From: an uncultured Kocuria sp.
GTDB lineage: Bacteria; Actinomycetota; Actinomycetes; Actinomycetales; Micrococcaceae
Assembly (NCBI RefSeq): GCF_947500125.1
Contig: NZ_CANMRA010000004.1
Location: 168,122 to 232,121, forward strand
Direction: 5' to 3'
Length of the DNA: 64,000 nucleotides
Shown here: in pieces, positions 8,056-14,741 of the stretch
Numbering within the stretch: the first letter of the stretch is position 1
Layout of the letters: each line of letters opens with the position of its first letter
Made by a program: the position numbers and the translations under genes
The notes under the pieces: model-generated
What the model was told of the DNA's origin: nothing
Seen by the model: the letters and a program-made list of their open reading frames with translations, nothing else
Databases searched by the model: none

Positions 8056-8463
8056 TCAGCCCAGCTCCGCGATCAGGTCCATGCACGCCTGTTCGCACCG
8101 GCGGCACGCCTCCGCGCAGATCCGACAGTGCTCGTGCCTGTCGGCGTGCTGTTCGCACTCGTCGGCGCAGGCCTTGCACACCATCCAGCACGCCCGCAGC
8201 GCGGCCAGGGTGATGTTCAGGTCCTGACCGGTGTGCCGGGAGAGTACGTTGCCCGTGGCTGCGCACAGATCGGCGCAGTCCAGGTCGGTGCGGACGCACT
8301 GCGTCAGTTCCCCCACCGAGTCCTCGGACAGGCACGCGTCAGCACAGGCCGTGCAGGTCTGGGCGCACTCGATGCAGGCGGCGATACAGGCCGCCAGCTT
8401 CACCTCGTCCACCTTGCCGAGGTCCTTCGGGTAGCTCTTGATCATCGATGGCACATGCATCAT
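8056..8463 (-). CDS. Four-helix-bundle copper-binding protein, Csp / DUF326 type
   Basis: 135 aa. Repeated Cys pairs on helices: CIAACIECAQTCTACADAC, CVRTDLDCADLC, and CWMVCKACADECEQHADRHE followed by CRICAEACRRC. This is the pattern of copper storage proteins, whose Cys side chains face the inside of a four-helix bundle and hold many Cu(I) ions. No signal peptide is seen, so a cytosolic form (Csp3-like) is likely. ATG at 8463 (MMHV) has TAGGAG 8 nt upstream; the open frame upstream to 8535 is not needed. First gene of the operon csp, DUF305, lipoprotein 3. Confidence 0.9.
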   Translation of the reverse strand: MMHVPSMIKSYPKDLGKVDEVKLAACIAACIECAQTCTACADACLSEDSVGELTQCVRTDLDCADLCAATGNVLSRHTGQDLNITLAALRACWMVCKACADECEQHADRHEHCRICAEACRRCEQACMDLIAELG

Positions 8464-8520
8464 GGTCTCGCTCCTACGTCCGGACACTGCAGGCATGGGT
8501 GCGACACCCGGATCCGAGCC

Positions 8521-8536
8521 GGTGAACCCGGTCACC
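8521..8536. promoter_or_regulatory. Imperfect palindrome upstream of the csp operon
   Basis: GGTGAACC-CGGTCACC, 8-bp half sites matching at six of eight positions, 58 bp upstream of the Csp start. A candidate operator for a metal-responsive regulator; no csoR or cueR gene lies in the window. Confidence 0.3.
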
Positions 8537-8757
8537 CCTCACAGACTCGACCGTAGCCCGCCCTACCGGGGTTCGGAAGCCTTGTCCGGCCCAGCGCTGC
8601 TTCAGCGCCACGCACGGTCGTCCGTGCCAGGACGGCAGCGACCGGTCGACTCGTTCCCGGTATGACGTGGGGTAACGATGTCCTCACGATGCGCCCGGAA
8701 GTCGCGGACAACTCCGGGATGATCCTTGTGATTCGATCAACCGCGTGCTGAGGGTCG

Positions 8758-9030
8758 ATGGGCACCACGCCGGGAGCCTCTCACGACCGCGGCCTCGGCG
8801 CCGCCGCGGAGGAGCTCGGGATCGACAGGGAGGACGAGCTCTGCGCCGACTCAGTGGGCGAGCCCTGCATCATGGCCTCGAGCGGGGAGATCCTCGAGGA
8901 GGAACAGCTCCCCGCGCGGGCTGAGCGGGCATTCACGGAGCGGTGCCGGGCCGGATACGCACCCGGGCCAGGACCGCCCCGGGCTCATCCACCGTCAGGT
9001 ACGGGCACGTGTCGGCGTGCCGGCCGGTGA
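8758..9030 (+). CDS. Possible small protein, perhaps a gene remnant
   Basis: 90-codon frame from ATG with GAGGG 5 nt upstream. Codons 1 to ~63 have almost only G/C in third position, as real genes here do, and encode an acidic helix-prone peptide with three Cys. After about 8948 the third-position bias disappears and the frame runs into the 3' end of the opposite-strand STAS-like gene. This looks like a truncated gene or a short real ORF with a run-on end. No family recognised. The gap 8537-8757 shows nothing else. Confidence 0.3.
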   Translation: MGTTPGASHDRGLGAAAEELGIDREDELCADSVGEPCIMASSGEILEEEQLPARAERAFTERCRAGYAPGPGPPRAHPPSGTGTCRRAGR

Positions 9031-9311
9031 GCACGCACCTGGACAGGGGCGAGGACCTTCGCCGGTCCGGCCCCGGGGGTGGGGCCGTCGTGCTCGAGTG
9101 CCCAGCGGAGCAGATCCACTGCGCCCTCCTCGACATGCCCGGCGGTGGTGAGGTCGACGGTGACCGTCACCGGCGGGATCAGGGTCCGCGCCCGGCGCAC
9201 CAGCGGATACAGAACGTGATGGTTGGCCCCGGTCAGGCACCCGGTCACGACCAGGCGCACGTAGGCCCCGTCGAGGTCGACCTGGACGAGCACGGAGAGC
9301 TTGTGGTCCAT
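8985..9311 (-). CDS. Small STAS-like protein
   Basis: 108 aa starting DHKLSVLVQVDLDGAYVRL. The alternating strand-helix pattern, VTVDLTTAGHVEEGAVDLL in the middle and ALEHDGP later resemble an anti-sigma-factor antagonist (STAS) domain. The phosphorylatable Ser seen in true antagonists is not obvious; Thr residues occupy the region. ATG at 9311 has AAGGA ~10 nt upstream; the frame is open upstream to 9455 but that part is low-complexity and contains the promoter. Possible partner in stress sigma-factor control; assignment is tentative. Confidence 0.6.
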   Translation of the reverse strand: MDHKLSVLVQVDLDGAYVRLVVTGCLTGANHHVLYPLVRRARTLIPPVTVTVDLTTAGHVEEGAVDLLRWALEHDGPTPGAGPAKVLAPVQVRAHRPARRHVPVPDGG

Positions 9312-9371
9312 GGGGAAGCATCCTTCATCGCATGCCGGGAACCTTGCGGGCCGTGGTGCCGACCCTCGCTC

Positions 9372-9401
9372 ACGGTAGGGATCCGGTGTTCCTGCGGGCA
9401 A
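9372..9401 (-). promoter_or_regulatory. Promoter of the STAS-like gene
   Basis: TTGCCC (-35) and TACCGT (-10) separated by 18 bp on the minus strand, giving a ~55-nt leader before ATG 9311. The rest of the 351-nt gap 9312-9662 shows no gene; composition drops locally near 9425 and 9481. It separates the copper/envelope block from conserved genes. Confidence 0.45.
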
Positions 9402-9662
9402 GGATCCGACGACTGAGCTGCGCATATTTCCCCAACCGACGGGTAGGGCGGCCACGCACAGGCCACCCCGGTCAGCCGCGAAATAAGGGCCGAGTGAGGC
9501 CGTGACCGTGCGCCGCTCCAGGACGGGCCGGCGCCATTCCGCCGGAACACCGAGCGAACCACGCTACGGGTGCACTTCGGCGTCGTGAGTCCTCTCCGAC
9601 AGCACGACGAGGGAACCGGGTGTGATCGTGCGCAGACACCGCCGGGCACTCCCGACCACGCC

Positions 9663-10535
9663 TCAGCTGGCGTTCTCGAGGTGCGCCAGCGGCAGCCAGC
9701 GGTGCATGAGCCGGCGGAACGCCACGGCGGCGCCGTGGGCGTCCTGCGCGGCCAGCAGCTCCACGGCGTCCGCGAAGTCCTGCGGGCTCTCGTCCGGCTG
9801 GAACGCGTCCGCGAGCGAGCCGTAGTGCAGGACCACGAGGGAGTTGGCGGAGAACGCCCCGAGCCACCGGCCCAGGTGCGTGAGGTCCTCGGCGAGGTCC
9901 TCCAGGTCCTCACCGCCCGCGTCCTCCACCACCTGCGCGGCGCGCACCACCCGCCGGGTCGCGAGGTCCACCGGCACCGCGCACCGGTGCACGCGGTTGC
10001 CGTGGTGGAAGCTCTCGGTGTGGTCCTGGGCGGTGAACAGCGAGAACCAGGCCATGGGCACCGTGAACGCCGACTGGCGCGCGTGGACGGGCACGAAGTG
10101 CTCCCGGCTCACGCGCTCGCCCGCGGCCCGGACGGCGTCCTCGGGGATGAGCAGGTTGGGCAGGGGCTGCCCGCCCTCCTCCTCGGCGAGCGCCACGAGC
10201 CGCAGCGAGCGGCGCAGCCGCTGCGGGGGGTGGTAGACGGGGAAGTCGCCGACCCCCGCCGCGAGCATGTCCCGGCCCCGGGGCGCCGCGGAGAACGGCA
10301 GGGTCCACAACGGCTCCACGGCCGGGGGCAGCGGCTCCTCACCGGGCTCGGCCAGGCGGGCGAGCTGCTCGGTCAGCTCGTTGACCCCGGCCTCCTCGGG
10401 GGACAGCGCCCGGGGCAGCAGCGGGGCGTACACGGCGTCGAGCTCCTCGGCGGGCACGTACACCCGCAGGGCGAACTGGTGGGGGATCCCGGTGGCCGAG
10501 CGGAACGTCCGGCCGACCTGCAGCAGCTGGGACAC
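9663..10535 (-). CDS. Conserved-looking protein of unknown function, coupled to xth
   Basis: 290-aa soluble protein, no signal peptide or membrane helix. It has a charged centre (REHFVPVHARQSAFTVP, then AWFSLFTAQDHTESFHHGNR) and an acidic helix (DAGGEDLEDLAEDLTHLGR). I do not recognise a domain. GTG start lies 6 nt after the xth stop on the same strand, so it is translated from the same mRNA as exonuclease III. The tight link suggests a role in DNA or nucleotide handling, but nothing in the sequence proves it. Confidence 0.8.
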   Translation of the reverse strand: MSQLLQVGRTFRSATGIPHQFALRVYVPAEELDAVYAPLLPRALSPEEAGVNELTEQLARLAEPGEEPLPPAVEPLWTLPFSAAPRGRDMLAAGVGDFPVYHPPQRLRRSLRLVALAEEEGGQPLPNLLIPEDAVRAAGERVSREHFVPVHARQSAFTVPMAWFSLFTAQDHTESFHHGNRVHRCAVPVDLATRRVVRAAQVVEDAGGEDLEDLAEDLTHLGRWLGAFSANSLVVLHYGSLADAFQPDESPQDFADAVELLAAQDAHGAAVAFRRLMHRWLPLAHLENAS

Positions 10536-10541
10536 GGCCGC

Positions 10542-11348
10542 TCAGGCGATCTCGACGATCACGGGGGCGTGGTCCGAGGCGCCCTTGCCCTTGCGCTCCT
10601 CGCGGTCGATCGACGCGTCCGTGACGCGGCCGGCCAGGGCGGGGGAGTAGAGCTGGAAGTCGATGCGCATGCCCTCCTTCTTCGGGAAGCGCAGCCCCTT
10701 GTAGTCCCAGTACGTGTAGACGCCCGGGCCGGGGTGCCGGGGGCGGACCACGTCCTGGTAGCCGGCCTCCTCGAGGAAGGCGCGGAAGGCGGCGCGCTCG
10801 GGCGCGCTGACGTGGGTCAGGCCGTTGTCGAGGAAGAACTGCAGGTCCCACACGTCCTCGTCCTGCGGGGCCACGTTCCAGTCGCCCACCAGGGCGACCT
10901 GCGCCTGCGGGTCCTCGTCGACCCACTGCTTGGCGTGGTCCTTGAGCACGCGCAGCCACTCGAGCTTGTAGGGCATGTGCGGGTCCTCCAGGCCGCGGCC
11001 GTTGGGGACGTAGAGGGACCAGACGCGCACCCCCGCGCACGTGGCCCCGATCGCGCGGGCCTCCTGCACGGGCTCCTCGCCGGGCTTGCCGAAGGCGGGC
11101 TGGTCCGGGAAGGTGCGCTCCACGTCCTCGAGGCCCACCCGGGAGGCGATCGCCACGCCGTTCCACTGGCTGAGGCCGAAGTGGGCGACGTCGTAGCCCA
11201 TGAACTCGAAGAGCTCCCAGGGGAAGTTCTCGTCCTTCGCCTTGGTCTCCTGCATGGCCAGGACGTCCACGTCCGAGCGCTGCAGCCACGCCTCCACGCG
11301 GTCGGCGCGGGCGCGGACGGAGTTCACGTTCCAGGTGGCGATCCTCAT
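10542..11348 (-). CDS. xth: Exodeoxyribonuclease III
   Basis: 268-aa AP endonuclease / 3'-5' exonuclease of the EEP fold, for base excision repair. Active-site motifs: WNVNS (6-10), QETK, YVPNGR, GDWNVAP and SDHAPV near the C-terminus. Length and order match ExoIII. ATG at 11348 has no Shine-Dalgarno but TAACGT lies 7 nt upstream, a leaderless-type promoter. Followed by the unknown gene at 9663. Confidence 0.95.
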   Translation of the reverse strand: MRIATWNVNSVRARADRVEAWLQRSDVDVLAMQETKAKDENFPWELFEFMGYDVAHFGLSQWNGVAIASRVGLEDVERTFPDQPAFGKPGEEPVQEARAIGATCAGVRVWSLYVPNGRGLEDPHMPYKLEWLRVLKDHAKQWVDEDPQAQVALVGDWNVAPQDEDVWDLQFFLDNGLTHVSAPERAAFRAFLEEAGYQDVVRPRHPGPGVYTYWDYKGLRFPKKEGMRIDFQLYSPALAGRVTDASIDREERKGKGASDHAPVIVEIA

Positions 11349-11515
11349 GGTCCCCACGTTACCGGCTGGCCCGGACGCCCCCGCCCACGGGGCGGGCCGC
11401 CCGCCCGCCCGGTCGGCGATTGCCTGCGGACCCCTTCCCTCCGGTGATTGCATATGCTAACTTCCTGCTGGCCCGTGCCCCCGGCGGCGCCGTCCCCAGC
11501 AGGGAGAGACCCCCC

Positions 11516-12802
11516 ATGAACCTCGCACGGACCGCGCTCGTCGTGTCCACCGCCTTCGCCCTCCTCCTCGGCGGCGTCCCGGCGGCGCTCGCAGCGCCGA
11601 CTCCTCCGCCCGAGCCGCCTCGGTTGTCCGGGCCTCCCGAGCTGTCCGGCCCCGCGGGCGCGCCCGCCCCTCGCCTGTCCGGGGGCTCGGCCGGCGACGT
11701 CGCCCCGGCGAGCCCCGCGGAGGTCCCGGAGGCTCCGGCCGCCGGGGGCCTCGCCGCCGGCGGCCTGGCCGGGGCGGCGGCGGCCGGTGCCCACCCGACC
11801 ACGGTCGAGGACATCACCGAGGCCTTCGAGATCGTCAACGACCACCGCAGCCAGGCGCGGCGCGCCCCGCTGGTCTACAACACCGCGCTGTCCCGCAACG
11901 CCCAGCAGTGGGCGGAGACCATGGCCGGGGCCCGGAAGGAGTCGCGCAACCCGGACCCCTGGGCCGGTGCCCCCTCCGGCGGCGTCCGGATGGACCAGTA
12001 CTACGGGAAGGGCGTCTTCACCGGCGCGTTCGAGGGCGTCGACGCGGTCGAGGCCCTCGCCCACTACCTGCTGGACTTCTACCCCCGCGAGGGGACCGAC
12101 CAGTTCGCCCGGGACCTGACCCACCTCGGCATCGGTGTCAGCCACGTCGCCACGTCGGGCTCGGACGGACCCGGCTGGGAGACCTACCTGACCATCTACT
12201 ACTACGCCTATCCGGCCGGGCAGGCCGTGCCGGGGACGTTCCCGACCCCGGCGCAGGGCTTCGTGCCCCCGGTGACCGCCCCGGCCCACACCGTCCGCGG
12301 CGCCATCGGCACCAAGTACCACCGCCTGGGCGGAGCCGCCGTGCTCGGCGAGCCCACCATGAGCGAGCGCGGCGGTCTCGTGCACGGCGGTGTCTACCAG
12401 CAGTTCCGGAAGGGCACCCGCACCACCACCATCTACTGGGCCCCCGGCTACGGGGCGATGGCCGTGAAGAACTACGGCTCGATCGGACGGAAGTGGATCG
12501 GGGCCGGCCGGGAGCACAACTTCGGCCTGCCCGCCACGGACGAGCGCCCCGCCACCGGCGGCGCTTACCAGGTCTTCCGCCGCGACGGGCGCTCCACCCA
12601 GGTCATGTGGAGCCCCGGCACGGGCTCCCGGGCGATCAAGCTGTACGGCGCGATCGGCCGGGCCTGGAAGGCCGCCGGCCGTGAGCGCGGCTACGGCTTC
12701 CCCGTCACCGACGAGTACCGGTACGGCGCCGAGGTGCGCCAGCGCTTCTCGAAGGGCTACACCGTCCACTACGCGGCCGGGCGGACCTGGGCCACCCGCT
12801 GA
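11516..12802 (+). CDS. Secreted CAP-domain protein with C-terminal LGFP repeats
   Basis: 428-aa exported protein. Signal peptide with a cleavage site after ALA (~26); a long Pro/Ala/Gly linker (~27-95); a CAP/SCP domain (~100-235; NDHRSQARRAPLVYN, QWAETMA, DLTHLGIGVS); then three LGFP-type repeats (~245-428; LGEPTMSER, FGLPATDER, YGFPVTDEY) that usually tether proteins to the cell wall. Role: cell-wall-associated, possibly lipid or glycan binding. AGGGAGAG precedes ATG 11516; the frame is open earlier but has no start signal. Single gene, ended by the hairpin at 12816. Confidence 0.88.
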   Translation: MNLARTALVVSTAFALLLGGVPAALAAPTPPPEPPRLSGPPELSGPAGAPAPRLSGGSAGDVAPASPAEVPEAPAAGGLAAGGLAGAAAAGAHPTTVEDITEAFEIVNDHRSQARRAPLVYNTALSRNAQQWAETMAGARKESRNPDPWAGAPSGGVRMDQYYGKGVFTGAFEGVDAVEALAHYLLDFYPREGTDQFARDLTHLGIGVSHVATSGSDGPGWETYLTIYYYAYPAGQAVPGTFPTPAQGFVPPVTAPAHTVRGAIGTKYHRLGGAAVLGEPTMSERGGLVHGGVYQQFRKGTRTTTIYWAPGYGAMAVKNYGSIGRKWIGAGREHNFGLPATDERPATGGAYQVFRRDGRSTQVMWSPGTGSRAIKLYGAIGRAWKAAGRERGYGFPVTDEYRYGAEVRQRFSKGYTVHYAAGRTWATR

Positions 12803-12815
12803 GGGGCCCCGACGA

Positions 12816-12857
12816 CGACGGAGCCGCGCACCCCGATCGGGGTGCGCGGCTCCGTCG
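12816..12857. terminator. Bidirectional hairpin terminator, 21-bp arms
   Basis: Continuous 42-nt perfect palindrome, centre between 12836 and 12837, between the convergent CAP and nadE genes. No T tract follows, as is common for actinobacterial terminators. Confidence 0.8.
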
Positions 12858-12877
12858 CTCCGCGGGTGCTCCGGGCG

Positions 12878-13702
12878 TCAGTCCCGCCACCAGTCGTCGA
12901 GGATCGTGGCGGGGGTCGTGCGCTTGTGCCGGGTGGTGCGCCAGCGGTGCTCGATCTTCTCCGCCACGGCGTCGTCGACCTCGTGGCCCTCCAGGTAGTC
13001 GTCGATGTCGTCGTAGGACAGCCCCAGTTCCGCCTCGTCGGTCTGGCCGGGGGCGTCGTCGAGCAGGTCCGCCGTGGGGGCCTTGGCCCACAGCCGTTCC
13101 TCGGCGCCGAGGGTCTTCGCGAGGAGCCGGTTCTGCCGCTTGTCGAGACCGAACAGCGGCAGGACGTCCGCCCCGCCGTCGCCGTACTTGGTGAAGAACC
13201 CGGTCACGGACTCGGCGCCGTGGTCGGTGCCGATCACCAGGTAGTTGTGCTCCCCGGCGATCGCGTACTGGGCGATCATCCGCATGCGGGCCTTGATGTT
13301 GCCCTTGTTGAAGTCGGAGATCTCCCGGTCCGTGGCGCCCTCGAAGCCGTGCTCGAAGCCCTCCACCGCCGGGGCGATGTCGTAGGTGATGGTGCGGTCG
13401 GCGGCGACGAAGCGCAGGGCCGCCTGGGCGTCCTCCTCGTCGTGCTGCTTCCGGTGGGGCAGGCGCACGCCCACGAACTGCGCCTCGACACCCTCGCTGC
13501 GCAGCCTCTCGGCGGCCAGCTGGGCGAGCCGTCCCGCGAGCGTGGAGTCCAGGCCGCCGCTGATCCCGAGCACGAAGCCCCGGGTGCCGCTCGTCCGGAG
13601 GTAGTCGCAGAGGAACTGGACGCGCGCCTCGATCTCCTGCTGGGGGTCGATCTCGGGCTTCACGCCCATCTCGTCGATGATTGCTGCCTGCAGTGTCCGC
13701 AT
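12878..13702 (-). CDS. nadE: Ammonia-dependent NAD+ synthetase
   Basis: 274 aa; adenylates deamido-NAD and amidates it with ammonia, the last step of NAD synthesis. N-terminus LQAAIIDEMGVKPEIDP and the PP-loop SGGLDS (48-53) match the E. coli-type short NadE; GTDHGAESVTGFFTKYGDGG is the deamido-NAD-binding region. No glutaminase domain, so free ammonia is the donor. ATG at 13702 is chosen over 13711: TAGCAT lies 7 nt before it, overlapping the alternative start, which predicts a leaderless mRNA starting at 13702. Confidence 0.95.
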   Translation of the reverse strand: MRTLQAAIIDEMGVKPEIDPQQEIEARVQFLCDYLRTSGTRGFVLGISGGLDSTLAGRLAQLAAERLRSEGVEAQFVGVRLPHRKQHDEEDAQAALRFVAADRTITYDIAPAVEGFEHGFEGATDREISDFNKGNIKARMRMIAQYAIAGEHNYLVIGTDHGAESVTGFFTKYGDGGADVLPLFGLDKRQNRLLAKTLGAEERLWAKAPTADLLDDAPGQTDEAELGLSYDDIDDYLEGHEVDDAVAEKIEHRWRTTRHKRTTPATILDDWWRD

Positions 13703-13789
13703 GCGCCCCATGCTAGTGCGGGGCGCTCCCGGGAGAGCAAGGGGGGGCACGTCCGGGAAACGGCGGGGGAGTTGCGTAGGATGCGGGCC

Positions 13790-13867
13790 ATGCCCCTGCA
13801 CCGCCCCGCCACCGCGGCCGGGAGCACCGAGATCCGACCGACCGAGCGAACCAGGAGCGCAGCATGA
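13790..13867 (+). CDS. Leaderless 25-codon upstream ORF overlapping the enoyl-CoA hydratase start
   Basis: ATG at 13790 lies 7 nt after TAGGAT (13777-13782), the same leaderless promoter layout seen in front of many genes here. The frame encodes 25 aa (begins [11 protein letters not shown]) and stops at 13867, sharing ATGA with the enoyl-CoA hydratase start at 13864. Ribosomes finishing the peptide could restart on the next gene. The peptide has no run of one amino acid that would suggest classical attenuation. Prediction from signal layout only. Confidence 0.5.
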   Translation: MPLHRPATAAGSTEIRPTERTRSAA

Positions 13868-14691
13868 GCGACCAGCACGGGACCGACCACCGGAGCACCC
13901 CGGAGAGCAGCACCGCCGACCGCCCGGAGAACATCCTGGTCGAGACCCGCGGGCGGGTCGGGATCATCACCCTGAACCGGCCGAAGGCGCTCAACGCCCT
14001 CGACGCCGCGACCCTGCGCGAGGTCGTCGCCGCGTCCACCGCCCTGGACGCCGACCCCGGCATCGGGGCGATCGTCCTCACCGGCTCGGAGAAGGCCTTC
14101 GCCGCGGGCGCCGACATCAAGGAGATGGCCGGGTGCAGCGCCCCGGAGATGTACCTCGCCGACTGGTTCGCGGGCTGGGACGCCTTCACCCGGGTGCGCA
14201 CGCCCGTCGTCGCGGCGGTGTCCGGCTACGCCCTGGGCGGGGGGTGCGAGCTGGCGATGATGTGCGACCTCCTGATCGCCGCGGACACGGCCCGCTTCGG
14301 GCAGCCCGAGATCAACCTCGGGGTGATCCCCGGGATGGGCGGCTCCCAGCGCCTGGCCCGCGCGGTGGGCAAGGCCAAGGCCATGGACATGGTCCTCACC
14401 GGCCGGCACCTCGATGCCGCGGAGGCCGAGCGGGCGGGCCTCGTCTCCCGCGTGGTGCCCGCCGCGGACCTGCTGCAGGAGGCCCTGGACGTCGCCGGGA
14501 CCATCGCGGCGAAGTCCCTGCCCTCGGTCCTCGCGGCCAAGGAGGCCGTGGACGCGGCGTTCGAGACCACCCTCGCACAGGGGGTGCACCTCGAGCGCCG
14601 GCTCTTCCACGCCCTGTTCGCCACCGAGGACCAGAAGGAGGGCATGGCGGCGTTCGCGGAGAAGCGCGAGCCGCGGTTCACCCACCGCTGA
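13864..14691 (+). CDS. Enoyl-CoA hydratase
   Basis: 275-aa crotonase-family enzyme hydrating 2-enoyl-CoA in beta-oxidation. Oxyanion-hole motifs AAGADIKEM and [13 protein letters not shown] are present; the two catalytic Glu are in GGGCELAM and [13 protein letters not shown], as in mitochondrial-type ECH. The N-terminal ~20 residues are extra and polar. The AGGAG at 13851-13855 gives a ribosome site, and the start overlaps the small ORF at 13790. Chain-length specificity cannot be read. Confidence 0.92.
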   Translation: MSDQHGTDHRSTPESSTADRPENILVETRGRVGIITLNRPKALNALDAATLREVVAASTALDADPGIGAIVLTGSEKAFAAGADIKEMAGCSAPEMYLADWFAGWDAFTRVRTPVVAAVSGYALGGGCELAMMCDLLIAADTARFGQPEINLGVIPGMGGSQRLARAVGKAKAMDMVLTGRHLDAAEAERAGLVSRVVPAADLLQEALDVAGTIAAKSLPSVLAAKEAVDAAFETTLAQGVHLERRLFHALFATEDQKEGMAAFAEKREPRFTHR

Positions 14692-14741
14692 GTCCCCGCC
14701 CCGACCGGGTGCAGCCCGGCCGCGGGAGCTAACGTGGTGCC

